From NCBI GenBank assembly GCA_018266215.1, contig JAFEAV010000005.1:1-64000 (forward strand): 64,000 nt of DNA. Reading direction: 5' to 3'. The position numbers and the translations under genes were made by a program. The notes beneath the pieces were generated by a model. It had not been told where the DNA came from. It saw only the letters and a program-made list of their open reading frames with translations, and searched no databases. Below are positions 34,883 through 44,250 of this stretch, piece after piece (within the stretch, counting starts at the first letter, position 1; every line of letters starts with the position of its first letter). The DNA is from Cyanobacteria bacterium SZAS LIN-3. Its GTDB lineage: Bacteria; Cyanobacteriota; Vampirovibrionia; Obscuribacterales; Obscuribacteraceae.

Positions 34883-37771
34883 ATGTGGCCAGAATCTAAG
34901 GGAAAGGGGGGCAAGGATGGCTCTTCGAAATCCAAAGATGGTGGTGAGGATGGAACTAAGCCCGGTACCTCAGGGTCACCTTCGGGCGGGAAGTCCGGTG
35001 GTAAAGGGCGCAGTACCAAGACCAAGATGAAGGCCCTGGCCGCCGAAACTGCTGCTCAAGACCCGTCGGCAGCGGCCGCTAAGCTCGAACAAGACATCAT
35101 CGCCGCCGCCCAGGGGCAACAGCAGTCCGAAGCAACAAAAACTCTGATCGAAACCAATCGTGTACCGGAGGGGGCCGAGACCGGCACCAGCTCAAGTTTG
35201 ATGCGCCTGCCGGCTCAGACCAGCGACAATCTGGACGAAAAAATTTCCAGTCTCTGGAAAAACAAAGTACTTGGGGCTTACCGGGCCAATCCTCGAGCAT
35301 CTCAGCATATTTTGCCGGCCATGCCCAACAACCGCGGCGCTCTTGAGATAACCGAGAAAGCCCGGGCTGACGCACAGCATGCAGCCATGGTCCAGCTTGT
35401 TGACAAGATGTTTGACCGATTCCAGAATCTGGCCTTCGAGTTCAACAGTGTCGCCACTCCCGAACTCGAACTTACATGGATCCGGCCGATTCTCTCACGT
35501 GAAAATATTTCCAGTTGGCATCAGGCCGCACAGATAGTCTCGGTCTTCACCGGGCGCATATCCACCCGCTACTGGACCATGGTCGTGCGCGGCACCCCCG
35601 ATTCGGTTCTATCTTATGTAATTCCGGCCGACAAGCTTTTGACCTTTTCCAACCAGCCGGCTAATTTCCAGCCGGTGATTGAGCTTGTGCCGATGGCTGA
35701 TGGGCTGACTGTGCGCTGGAGTGTTTTTGGTCGGCTTGTCTCGCATGACGATTTGCACCATGTCTTCAGGGCCTTGCTCGATAACATGATTCGCATTGCT
35801 CAGGATGACGCTCCCTGCGATCGCTTTATCGATCTTGGCGCTTACGGTGTTTATTTGGAAGGCGAGCCGGTTCCCGCTCAGCCCTTTGATCAGGCTCCCA
35901 GCCAGGTTATGGGACAGGCTATCGATTACAGTGCAAAATATCAGCAGCAATTTGGTCGGCCTCCTGCGGGAGCCGCCCCCGCCGGCGCTCCGCAGGCTCC
36001 CGCACCTGCTCCGGCCGCTTCTGCCTTTGATGATTCCAGCAGTGCCGACTGGAAGCCCGTAGTGCATGCCGTGCGCGGCGCAAATCCGCCCGTGCCGGCC
36101 ACTCCCATGCCCGGTCAAAATCCCCCGCCGCCTCAGCCGCAGGGTTTGCCCACTACTCCGGGTTTCAATCAGGACGAGCCCTGGAGAAATGCAGGACCTG
36201 TGCCGCAGCCTAATGCCTCGGGCAATTCGCTCGGCGGTGTCGGCGGCAATCCATTTGCCCGGCCGAACCAGGCAATGTTTCCCCAATCGGGCAGCCAGGG
36301 CCAATCTTTTGGCGGCAGACCGCCGGGACTTTCGCCCGGTGATGCCAACGATGAGCCGCCGCTGCCGCCTCTGCCTGCCCATCTGTTTGAGGGCCTGCCT
36401 CCCAGACCACAGGCGCCCCAGGCGCCGGGCCCGGCTCCAGGGATGCGTCCACAGAGTGTCGATACAGCCTGGCCTACTCCGCCCATGCAATCTGCGCCTG
36501 CACTGTCATCTGTCGATGACGGCTGGAAGAGTGCCGATATTCCGGTGACAAAGGGGATGCAGCCTCTGCCACCACTGCCGGTGTCAGGTGGACAGACCGC
36601 TTCCGGTGTTTCTTACGACAGCGTGTCCGCACCGCAGAGTGTCAATCGCAGCTTTACCTCGGGCTCCATCCGCGTTGACGCCCTGGCGCGCGAGATTGCG
36701 CACTCACCGGTGAGCTTGCCCCCGGCCGTTCCTGGTTTTGAGCCTTACTCTGTGGACGATGGTAAACCTCAGGCATCGCAGCCTTCCTTCGGCGCGCCTT
36801 TGCCGAGTCCGGCCTTTGGCGCTCCTTTTCCCGCTCCCATCCCCGCTACACCGGAGCCGGCACCGGCTGCCCTTGATGCCGATGACCTGGCCGATGATGA
36901 TGATGATTTGGATCGTCTGCCCTGGCCCAAACCCAGAGCCCCAGTGTCTGAGGAAGCCGCTGTCGAGCCGCCCCCTCTGCCGCCACCACCTCAAGTCGGA
37001 CCCGATTTGCTCAGTCCCCAATTGCTGGGTGAGCTGCCGCCCTCACCGGTGCGACCATCGGCTTCGCCCCTGGAAACTGCTTACAGACCAGGTTCCGAGC
37101 AGGAAATCACCGAGCCGGATCCGGAGCAAAATGCCTTCATCACGTTCGACGGGGGTGAAGCCGATGCTCCGTCGTCCGTGTCCGGACCAGCTCCCATAGA
37201 CGAGCCCGACGTTAATGATCCTGAAATAGTGGCATTGTTTGAAGGCGAACCAGTGAATTCTCGCCCCGCTGCGGCAAGCCCCTGGGGCGCTCCTCCGGGC
37301 ATGGAAGTGCAAACCCCGATCCCGCAGCCCGAACCCAATACAGCGCAAGAAAGTCCGCCTCAAGGGGAGCCCCCTCAACCGGTGGCGCCGGTCTCACAAA
37401 TTACCGCCAGTGAGAGTGCTCGCGCCGCTATTGAAGCCGGATTCAGAGCGGCACAGCAAGCGGCAGCCATGCAAACGGGCGATGCCGAGCCGGTGATGCC
37501 GCTGGTTGCGAGTTTTGATGAGCCACCGCAGGTGGTGCCAGAGCACTTGCCCGCCGTCGCCGCTGGACTGCACTCAATAAATGCCGATATCACCAGGCTT
37601 TTAACCAATCTCGACATAGAGCTAGAGGTCGTTTCAAACAAGGGTTCCGAAGCTTTTGCCCGGCGCGATCTCAAAGGCGCGGAGCGCATGATCAAGCTGG
37701 CCGAAAAATTGAGCGAATTCAAAGAATCACTCTTAAAACTACAGCAAGATCACGGCGCGGATCTGAGCTAG
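34883..37771 (+). CDS. Large proline-rich cytosolic protein of unknown function
   Basis: Unrecognised 962-residue protein. ATG 34883 is chosen over GTG 34859. The N-terminus (1-60) is a Gly/Ser/Lys tract. A folded region is likely at about 110-310 (ELELTWIRPILSRENISSWH, RISTRYWTMVVRGTPDSVLS, LVPMADGLTVRWSVFGRLV). From about 330 to 870 it is disordered and Pro/Ala-rich with PPPLPPPP tracts. The last 75 residues form a charged coiled coil (AERMIKLAEKLSEFKESLLK order). It has no signal peptide or membrane helix. It sits next to a Ser/Thr kinase, and the linker is rich in Ser/Thr-Pro, so phosphorylation is plausible. Confidence 0.55.
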   Translation: MWPESKGKGGKDGSSKSKDGGEDGTKPGTSGSPSGGKSGGKGRSTKTKMKALAAETAAQDPSAAAAKLEQDIIAAAQGQQQSEATKTLIETNRVPEGAETGTSSSLMRLPAQTSDNLDEKISSLWKNKVLGAYRANPRASQHILPAMPNNRGALEITEKARADAQHAAMVQLVDKMFDRFQNLAFEFNSVATPELELTWIRPILSRENISSWHQAAQIVSVFTGRISTRYWTMVVRGTPDSVLSYVIPADKLLTFSNQPANFQPVIELVPMADGLTVRWSVFGRLVSHDDLHHVFRALLDNMIRIAQDDAPCDRFIDLGAYGVYLEGEPVPAQPFDQAPSQVMGQAIDYSAKYQQQFGRPPAGAAPAGAPQAPAPAPAASAFDDSSSADWKPVVHAVRGANPPVPATPMPGQNPPPPQPQGLPTTPGFNQDEPWRNAGPVPQPNASGNSLGGVGGNPFARPNQAMFPQSGSQGQSFGGRPPGLSPGDANDEPPLPPLPAHLFEGLPPRPQAPQAPGPAPGMRPQSVDTAWPTPPMQSAPALSSVDDGWKSADIPVTKGMQPLPPLPVSGGQTASGVSYDSVSAPQSVNRSFTSGSIRVDALAREIAHSPVSLPPAVPGFEPYSVDDGKPQASQPSFGAPLPSPAFGAPFPAPIPATPEPAPAALDADDLADDDDDLDRLPWPKPRAPVSEEAAVEPPPLPPPPQVGPDLLSPQLLGELPPSPVRPSASPLETAYRPGSEQEITEPDPEQNAFITFDGGEADAPSSVSGPAPIDEPDVNDPEIVALFEGEPVNSRPAAASPWGAPPGMEVQTPIPQPEPNTAQESPPQGEPPQPVAPVSQITASESARAAIEAGFRAAQQAAAMQTGDAEPVMPLVASFDEPPQVVPEHLPAVAAGLHSINADITRLLTNLDIELEVVSNKGSEAFARRDLKGAERMIKLAEKLSEFKESLLKLQQDHGADLS

Positions 37772-37785
37772 CAGGGCCAGCGCAG

Positions 37786-39423
37786 TTACTGTTGACCGTC
37801 CGGATTTTGCTCGGCGCGTTTGCGCTCTTCGTCCTGGCGCAGCTGCTCTTGTCGTTGCTGTTCTTGTCGTTGCTGCTCTTGCTCGAGCTTGAGGGCTTCG
37901 TCTTCCTGTTGTTGCTTTAAATCTTCCATTGATTGGCCGGAGGAGTCGGTGGCGGTGCCGGAGCTGCTCTGGGAGCCGCCCGGTGTCAGCCATTCCTGCA
38001 AGGCCTGCTGCGGATCTTTTTCTTCGGTGGTGCCGCTTGTGCCTGTGCCGGCGCCATCGTCCGGGGTGGTTTTTTGATCGTCTTCGCTGCCGCCCACGAC
38101 TTGCTTGAGCACTGATGCTACAACCGTTGCCACCTGGTCGCCATGGGTAAACACCGCTATAAGACTGGCGGTGGCCAGCAAGGAGCCGCCGGCTATCAAA
38201 ATCAAATTGCGCAGACGATGCGGATTGAGGACGGCCGGCTCCAGTCTCGATTTTGTTGTTGAGTTTTTCCTGGGCCGCTCCATGTCCGGATTTGTCTGCG
38301 CGCGCAGATTACTCTTGGACTGGGTGGGACGGGATTCTTTCTTTGCGGCGTTATCTGCGGCCTTCATTTTATTGTCGGAGGCTCGCGCCGTTGGGCTCGC
38401 CTGCCCACCCGGTTGTGCTTTGCCCGGGCCTTTTCCCTGCATCATTTTGGGGGGAATAGTTATCGACGCACTGGGCTGCGCGCTGAGAGCCGATTCCAGA
38501 TCCTTGCGCATCTGGGTCAGCGACTGGTAGCGGTGTTCCGGTTCCTTGGCCAGGGCCATCATAACAATGGCTTCCAGGCTCTCGGGGATATCGAGATCCG
38601 GTCTGATTTTTTTGAAAGTCGGCGGTGTTTCCGAAATTTGTTTGCCCATCGTGTCGGCATAGTTGCGGCCCAGGAAGGGCACGCGGCCGGTCAGGCACTC
38701 GTACATGACTATGCCCAGTGAATAAATATCGGAGCGGGCATCGATGGCCGCTCCCATACATTGTTCCGGACTCATATAGATGGGTGAGCCCCAGACCTCG
38801 CCCATACGCGTTAGTTTTTGCGCTTCTTCAGCCAGTTTGGCGATGCCGAAGTCCACTACTTTGACATAGTCTTTTGTGCGTTTTGTGCGGGTGAGCATGA
38901 TGTTGCCGGGCTTGATGTCGCGGTGGATGGCACCGTGTCTGTGGGCGTGCTCGATGGCGGCGCAAACCTGCACAAAAATGTCCTGGAAGCGCTCCGGATC
39001 GAGGTGATCGTCACGCTTGAGGACTGTGACCAGGTTATCGCCCTGGAGGAAATCCATGACGAAATACGGCTGTCCGCGTGAGCTGGTGCCGTAGGCATGG
39101 AGATTGACAATGCGTGGATGATTCAGCCGACTGAGCAGCTCAGCTTCGCGCTGGAAGCGCTTCACTACCATTTCATCGGTAAGACTTTGCGTGCGCAGGG
39201 TCTTGACTGCCACTATCAACTGGGTGTCAATTTCTTTGGCCTTGTAGACCACACTCATGCCACCGCGACCGATAACACTGAGCACGTTGTAGCGATTGCC
39301 AAGGGTGGCTCCGACCAGCAGGTCTAGGAAATCCGGCGGAATTTTTATGCGATAGAGCGGATACCGGCCGAGATTTTCTAGCGGTATCGGGTTTGGTGCT
39401 GGCGATCTGGCGTAGATGGACAT
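37786..39423 (-). CDS. Membrane-anchored Ser/Thr protein kinase (Hanks type)
   Basis: A 545-residue kinase. The Gly-rich loop IGRGGMSVVY is at 51-60, the ATP Lys at 74 (VAVK), HRDIKPGN with catalytic Asp169, DFG Asp191, and GSPIYMSPEQC as the activation segment end. The juxtamembrane part is basic and Pro/Ser-rich, a single transmembrane helix spans about 405-425 (NLILIAGGSLLATASLIAVF), and the outside part is Gly/Thr/Asp-rich, then a Glu/Gln-rich coiled tail (about 500-545). No PASTA repeat is present. The partner gene on the other side (37771) converges with 14 bases between the stops. Confidence 0.95.
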   Translation of the reverse strand: MSIYARSPAPNPIPLENLGRYPLYRIKIPPDFLDLLVGATLGNRYNVLSVIGRGGMSVVYKAKEIDTQLIVAVKTLRTQSLTDEMVVKRFQREAELLSRLNHPRIVNLHAYGTSSRGQPYFVMDFLQGDNLVTVLKRDDHLDPERFQDIFVQVCAAIEHAHRHGAIHRDIKPGNIMLTRTKRTKDYVKVVDFGIAKLAEEAQKLTRMGEVWGSPIYMSPEQCMGAAIDARSDIYSLGIVMYECLTGRVPFLGRNYADTMGKQISETPPTFKKIRPDLDIPESLEAIVMMALAKEPEHRYQSLTQMRKDLESALSAQPSASITIPPKMMQGKGPGKAQPGGQASPTARASDNKMKAADNAAKKESRPTQSKSNLRAQTNPDMERPRKNSTTKSRLEPAVLNPHRLRNLILIAGGSLLATASLIAVFTHGDQVATVVASVLKQVVGGSEDDQKTTPDDGAGTGTSGTTEEKDPQQALQEWLTPGGSQSSSGTATDSSGQSMEDLKQQQEDEALKLEQEQQRQEQQRQEQLRQDEERKRAEQNPDGQQ

Positions 39424-39434
39424 TAGACCATGGC

Positions 39435-40727
39435 CTATTGAGGACCCACCCTAACTGCATTGACGGCTATCTGAACGAATCCCAGACCAAGCCCGATTAA
39501 TCCCCCGAACCATTCTAAGGCTTTGAGTTCCTGGTGGCAAATTCTTTTGACCAGATCTTCCAGCTGGCGGGCGGTGAAGAGGTCGATTTTTTGCGAAATG
39601 ACCGCGTACATACCCAGTGCCGGTATGGCTTTTTCCAGCAGCTCACCCAGTTCGCGTTTGAGATAAGAGGCGAAGAATTGGGTGAGATCGTGCTTCGCTC
39701 TCGACAGCCATTCCTCGGGAACGGATTCGGGGTTGAAGCGGACGATGGCGTTGCGCACCGAGCTCATCGCTTCGCCTTCGATTTTGCGCACCGACTCCAG
39801 GATGTCGTTCTTGTGCTCGATCAGGAACGATTCGATAAAGGTGACCATATTGGCTTTGAAATTTGTGATCGTTTGCAAGGGCATGGTGCGCATGTCGAAA
39901 TTGGCGATTTGCACGGCAATCTGGTCGCGGATGCCGAAGCGTTTGATCATGTCGCCGATAATTTTCTCCGCTTCTTCCGGCTCTTTCTCCAGAAAATTGC
40001 GCCACTCATAGCACACTCTTTTGACGCCGATGATTCTTGCTAGAAGCCTATAGGGACCGGATGCGTGCGCGTTGATGGATTCTTCCAGTGAAGCTATGTT
40101 GGTCGGACTGAGCAGTGTGATAAAGCCTGTGCGCACTTTGTCGGGAGTGGCGAAGGCCTCCAGTAAGCGCGATGCAATCTCGTTTGCCTGGTCAAGCGAT
40201 ATGCGCGCGGAAAGCACCACTTGATCAAAGACCTTTTCGGTGATGGCGGCGACTTTATTGTCTTTGCCTGCTTCCAGCGATTCGATTACCGAACGCACGA
40301 AGTGCTCCAGAAGCGTCGGGCTGAGCTCGGCTATATCCGAGGCCAGGCGGTGCAATTTGCTGATGTCGCGAAATTCTTTGAGGACGGCATCGACGAACAT
40401 GTCGATGGTCATATAGATGTTTTCTTCGGTGAGCAGATGCTCGACCTTGTCCGTGATGTCAGCCGGCGTCAGTAACGTTTCGGTTACCGTAGTGGCGACG
40501 GCCTGGGCCAGTTTCGCTCGTCTTTTGGGGAAGATGCCAGGAGTAAACCAGAGCTGGATTTTAGTAAAGGGTATATACCAGGGCTCATAAGGGCGAAAAA
40601 GCGCCGCCACCGCCATGATCGTTGCCCCGTAGCCGTGCAGGAAATAGAGGATGGGCGGCACCAGTACTTTAAGGATGAACGCGTCCTGGCTTGCAAATAG
40701 CGACGCCCAATCAAAATAAAAATTCAT
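39435..40727 (-). CDS. DUF445 family membrane protein
   Basis: A 430-residue protein of the DUF445/YheB type. The signature MAVAALFRPYEPWYIPFTKI followed by TPGIFPKRRAKLAQAVA is typical, as is the C-terminal membrane segment ELKALEWFGGLIGLGLGFVQ. The middle is a long helical repeat region. Family function is unknown; members are thought to be membrane-surface proteins. It lies directly upstream of the kinase (11 bases), so the two are likely co-expressed. Confidence 0.85.
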   Translation of the reverse strand: MNFYFDWASLFASQDAFILKVLVPPILYFLHGYGATIMAVAALFRPYEPWYIPFTKIQLWFTPGIFPKRRAKLAQAVATTVTETLLTPADITDKVEHLLTEENIYMTIDMFVDAVLKEFRDISKLHRLASDIAELSPTLLEHFVRSVIESLEAGKDNKVAAITEKVFDQVVLSARISLDQANEIASRLLEAFATPDKVRTGFITLLSPTNIASLEESINAHASGPYRLLARIIGVKRVCYEWRNFLEKEPEEAEKIIGDMIKRFGIRDQIAVQIANFDMRTMPLQTITNFKANMVTFIESFLIEHKNDILESVRKIEGEAMSSVRNAIVRFNPESVPEEWLSRAKHDLTQFFASYLKRELGELLEKAIPALGMYAVISQKIDLFTARQLEDLVKRICHQELKALEWFGGLIGLGLGFVQIAVNAVRVGPQ

Positions 40728-40843
40728 TGCTTACCTTTGAGGCCCGAGCTACCCGTATGATTTCCTCAATCTACTTCCTGCTATTGTAGACGCCTTGTTT
40801 AAGACCGCGCTTATTCTAAGGGTATGTCCTGCAACTTTGTCTC

Positions 40844-40849
40844 TATAAT
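40844..40849 (+). promoter_or_regulatory. -10 box upstream of the exported TPR gene
   Basis: A perfect TATAAT 64 bases before ATG 40914. No consensus -35 is found at 16-18 bases. Confidence 0.35.
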
Positions 40850-40913
40850 GGCAACGTTTGTCGATCGGTCTACGCGCCACCCCGAGGGCTGGAAAGTTAA
40901 GAGGTTTGATTTT

Positions 40914-41774
40914 ATGAGTTTTTCCGCTAATCCCAGAGTATTGGCATCGGCCCTTGTGTTGGCTTGTGGCCTCTTCCCTGCAGTACTGCCGGCCGGAGCT
41001 GCGGATGGTGGAGATAAACAAGATATACAAGATACCATTTTTAGATATAAAGCCGGGCTTGAAGTCAATCCTAATGACGGCAAGAGCCGCTTGAAATTAG
41101 GTCTTGCCTACTTCAACAACGGTGAGACCGACAAGGCTATCGAAGAGTTTCAGAAGGCCGCCAAACTCACCCCGGAAGAGCCGGAAGTATTCATGGGCCT
41201 GGGCCGCGCTTACGGCAAAAAAGGCCAGGTGCAGCAGGCCTGCGACAACTTGAAAGAAGCTGTACGCCTGGCTCCCAAGGATTTCAAATATCGCCTCAAA
41301 TACGCCAATTTGCTCACCCGCAACGGTAAGCTAGACATGGCCATCTCCGAGTTTCGTCAGGCCATCAAGCTCAACGGCAACGACTCTCTGGGACATCGTG
41401 ACTACGGCGCCTGTCTCGGTCTCAAAGGTGATTTTGCCGGTGAAATAGCCGAAGAACAGAAGGCCATCGGTCTCAAGTCCGATGACGCCGATTCGTACTA
41501 TTACCTGGGAATGGCCTATAGCGCCCAGGGTAAGAGAAAAGAAGCTCAGACCAATTTTCTCAAGTGCATTTCGCTGGACAAGAAAAATGCTGATGCTTAC
41601 AGCCTCTTATCCGCTGTAGCAGCAGCCGACGGCAATTTCAAACAGGCCGTTGAGTATGCTCAGACCGCGGTAAACCTGAATCCTGACAATCAGGCCTATG
41701 TTTCGGCTCTGAAGAAAATCAAGGATGCGTCCACAGTCACTGCTTCCGGCAAATCTACGTCTGTGAGCAAGTAA
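40914..41774 (+). CDS. Exported TPR-repeat protein
   Basis: A 286-residue protein with signal peptide (LASALVLACGLFPAVLPAGAA) from ATG 40914, which has AAGAGG nine bases upstream; the ORF in front of it lacks this. About six TPR units follow (AYFNNGETDKAIEEFQKAAK, AYGKKGQVQQACDNLKEAVR, DSLGHRDYGACLGLKGDFAG-type), with the consensus W/L-G-Y-A-F-A-P pattern. TPRs are protein scaffolds; the partner is unknown. It is one of five TPR or TPR-like exported or anchored proteins in this window. Confidence 0.88.
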   Translation: MSFSANPRVLASALVLACGLFPAVLPAGAADGGDKQDIQDTIFRYKAGLEVNPNDGKSRLKLGLAYFNNGETDKAIEEFQKAAKLTPEEPEVFMGLGRAYGKKGQVQQACDNLKEAVRLAPKDFKYRLKYANLLTRNGKLDMAISEFRQAIKLNGNDSLGHRDYGACLGLKGDFAGEIAEEQKAIGLKSDDADSYYYLGMAYSAQGKRKEAQTNFLKCISLDKKNADAYSLLSAVAAADGNFKQAVEYAQTAVNLNPDNQAYVSALKKIKDASTVTASGKSTSVSK

Positions 41775-42065
41775 AAATTTTATCTGCCCATGTATCAATT
41801 TTGGGGCAGTTGTAAAGGCTCGCATACAATTGGCGCCATTCGAAAATGCCCTTCCAGGCACAGTAGCTCTGCGCTCTACCATTTGAAAAGGTTAACTACA
41901 TACGATGTGTAGCAACTTGCAAATAGACTAGATAGGTTCTACCATACCTTAAGCTAAGACAGCCGCATGTGCGGTGTTGACGACTCGGGTTCCGGTCGCC
42001 AGACCTTGGTCTTAAAATCTGTAGACGTATAAATTCAAAAAATTTTTGTGTGAGGTCCAGTAGCT
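41775..42065. other. 291-base intergenic region upstream of ftsZ
   Basis: No gene was supported. A candidate ftsZ promoter is at 42006-42033, and an AGACC-TT-GGTCT inverted repeat at 42001-42012 overlaps its -35. A tRNA-like fragment around 41830-41885 on the minus strand was examined and rejected. Confidence 0.5.
42006..42033 (+). promoter_or_regulatory. Candidate ftsZ promoter
   Basis: TTGGTC (42006-42011), 16 bases, TATAAA (42028-42033), 33 bases before the GTG start of ftsZ. The -35 lies in a short inverted repeat. Confidence 0.5.
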
Positions 42066-43214
42066 GTGCTTGAGCGCGTTGAAAAAAGCGATAAGGGTGC
42101 TAATGCCTTTGAGATGAAAGCCAATATCAAAGTGGTTGGCTGTGGTGGAGCTGGCTCCAATGCTGTTAACCGCATGATCGCGGCCGGCTTGAACGGAGTT
42201 GAGTTCTGGTCCTGCAATACCGACGCGCAAGCCCTGGATTTATCCGCGGCCAAAAATCGTTTGCAAATCGGTTCCAAGCTCACACGTGGACTTGGTGCCG
42301 GTGGTAATCCCAACATCGGTCAGAAGGCAGCTGAAGAAAGCCGCGAAGAAATCGCCCAGGCTTTGCAGGGTGCCGACATGGTTTTCATCGCCGCCGGCAT
42401 GGGCGGTGGTACCGGTACCGGTGCCGCTCCTATCGTTGCTGAAGTGGCTAAGGAAATTGGCGCACTGACAGTCGGCGTGGTTTCCAGACCTTTCCTCTTC
42501 GAAGGCAAGCGCAGAAGCAATCAAGCCGAAGCCGGCATTAATGAGATTCGCTCCCGCGTCGATACGCTTATCGTTATCCCCAACCAGAGACTTCTGGAAG
42601 TGGTCGACCACCGCGCTTCCATGCAAGAAGCCTTTGTTGAAGCAGACAAAGTCTTGATGCAAGGTGTGCAGGGTATCTCGGACATCATCACCGTTCCCGG
42701 TTTGATCAACGTAGACTTTGCCGACGTCAAAGCTGTCATGCAGACCGCAGGCTCAGCTCTCATGGGCGTCGGCCGCGCCACCGGCGAAGGACGTGCCGTC
42801 GAGGCCGCTCGCAACGCCATCAATAGCCCATTGCTCGAGACCACCATTGATGGCGCTTCCGGCGTAATCTTCAATGTCACCGGCGGACCGGACCTGACAT
42901 TGCACGAAGTGCAGGAAGCCGCAAACGTTATCTACTCTGCCGTTTCCGACGAAGCCAACATCATATTCGGTGCTGTGCTCGACGACAGACTTCATGGCGA
43001 AGTACTCATCACAGTTATCGCCACAGGCTTCGACATGCTTGTGCAATCGCAACCCCGGCAGCGCGCCGGCCAGCAGACAGTTCATGCTGGCCAACCCCAG
43101 GCCCAGGTACGGGCCCAACAGGAAGTGCGCCAACAACAACCGGCCCGCGAACAGCAGCAAAAGATAGCTTCGGACATTCTGGATATCCCTGAATTCCTCA
43201 AGCCGCGCAAGTAA
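42066..43214 (+). CDS. ftsZ: Cell division protein FtsZ
   Basis: Tubulin-like GTPase that forms the division ring. At 382 residues it is normal. The N-terminal GTP-binding part has [16 protein letters not shown] and the tubulin signature [12 protein letters not shown]; the T7 loop region reads [11 protein letters not shown]. The C-terminal linker is Gln/Arg-rich and short, ending in [13 protein letters not shown], the conserved tail that binds FtsA/SepF-type partners. The start is GTG 42066 with GAGG ten bases upstream. No ftsA, ftsQ or mur cluster is adjacent, so ftsZ is isolated from the classic dcw order. Confidence 0.97.
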   Translation: MLERVEKSDKGANAFEMKANIKVVGCGGAGSNAVNRMIAAGLNGVEFWSCNTDAQALDLSAAKNRLQIGSKLTRGLGAGGNPNIGQKAAEESREEIAQALQGADMVFIAAGMGGGTGTGAAPIVAEVAKEIGALTVGVVSRPFLFEGKRRSNQAEAGINEIRSRVDTLIVIPNQRLLEVVDHRASMQEAFVEADKVLMQGVQGISDIITVPGLINVDFADVKAVMQTAGSALMGVGRATGEGRAVEAARNAINSPLLETTIDGASGVIFNVTGGPDLTLHEVQEAANVIYSAVSDEANIIFGAVLDDRLHGEVLITVIATGFDMLVQSQPRQRAGQQTVHAGQPQAQVRAQQEVRQQQPAREQQQKIASDILDIPEFLKPRK

Positions 43215-43253
43215 TTCGCCAGTTAGTTAGCCCCGGGCTCCGGAGCTGCACGA

Positions 43254-44132
43254 TTACTGGAAGTTGATCACGACCATAAAGTCGGCGGGCTGCTTTGTGC
43301 CCGGTTTTTGTCGCCATAGATAAACGACGGCCTGCGCCGGCAGTGCCGTCAGGTTAAAGTCGTGCAGGTCCTTTATATAGGGACTCATATTGTTGCAGCC
43401 TCCGGGATAACCGCAGGAGCCGCCGCAATGGATAAACTGACTGATTTCTACAGGGCTTGAGCCGGTTTTATTCAAACCCTTGCTGTAGGCGCTGTCTACC
43501 TGGATGAAGTTGTAGCCAAGGTCCCGAGCATTGTAGGCTACCAGGTCAAAGGGTGCCTCTTCCAGCTTAAACTTGGTTTCCATGCCCCGTTCCAGGGCAG
43601 CCAACCATTCGCTTACCTTATATGTGAGAATCTCCCGACTCTGCTGGGGGTATATGACAGCCGAGCTGGGCAGCAAGTAAAACGGGATGAATGACCGGTG
43701 GGCAAAGTCGTCCATGTCGGAATACTTGTTATCGTTGAAGCTGTAGCGACTGACATTGATATTGGCCGCTACCAGGACAAAGGGATTGTTGAGGAAGCGC
43801 GATTCCTCGGCGGCCCCCAGAATTGATTTTTCCCCCGGTCCGTACAGCATGTCGCCCTCCAGTCCGCACCAGGGCTTGCCGTCTTCAATGCCGTCGAAGA
43901 TACTGCCGGTCGGGACATACTGATAGGAAAGGAGCTCCGGGTGCTCGTACATGTAGCGCCTGCGCAGCTCGATGATTTCAGCCCTGGTCTTGAAATTCAG
44001 GTCGGTGGGCGGATTGATGTTGAGGTTGACGGTTGCCGCTTTGGCCTGGTTGCCAACCGCCAGTCGGTTTGAGCTGTATGTCTGCGCGCGTGAGCTGCCG
44101 GCAAAGGCCATGTATATAAAGATTGTGGCCAT
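43254..44132 (-). CDS. Exported protein with a CxxxC-x4-C motif
   Basis: Unrecognised 292-residue protein. The open frame extends past mtnA, but the real start is near ATG 44132 (MATIFIYMAFAGSSRAQ, a short signal peptide); a TTG further up would give a better hydrophobic length. The body has ITYKVSEWLAALER-like helices and an aromatic, Asn-rich centre. The Cys cluster CGGSCGYPGGCNN is near residue 240, and the C-terminus (AVVYLWRQKPGTKQPADFMV) is beta-rich. It diverges from mtnA. No known family fits. Confidence 0.5.
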   Translation of the reverse strand: MATIFIYMAFAGSSRAQTYSSNRLAVGNQAKAATVNLNINPPTDLNFKTRAEIIELRRRYMYEHPELLSYQYVPTGSIFDGIEDGKPWCGLEGDMLYGPGEKSILGAAEESRFLNNPFVLVAANINVSRYSFNDNKYSDMDDFAHRSFIPFYLLPSSAVIYPQQSREILTYKVSEWLAALERGMETKFKLEEAPFDLVAYNARDLGYNFIQVDSAYSKGLNKTGSSPVEISQFIHCGGSCGYPGGCNNMSPYIKDLHDFNLTALPAQAVVYLWRQKPGTKQPADFMVVINFQ

Positions 44133-44250
44133 GAGTATGGCGCTGGTGTGGCTTGAGATCGGTGACTTCTGCAATTGCTGCCTATGTGATAGTTTTGTGG
44201 CTATATTTACGCCTGGCTTATTTGAGATTGTCACACAAGAGGCTTTTATC

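Noticed and set aside
35609..36490. A 293-codon open frame on the minus strand
   Set aside because: Shadow of the Pro-rich gene; Arg/Gly-rich composition follows from GC-rich Pro/Ala codons.
41825..41890. A tRNA-like piece on the minus strand (GGTAGAGC and TTCGAAT)
   Set aside because: No matching acceptor or D-stem can be formed, and the anticodon stem has several mismatches, so it is chance or a decayed fragment.
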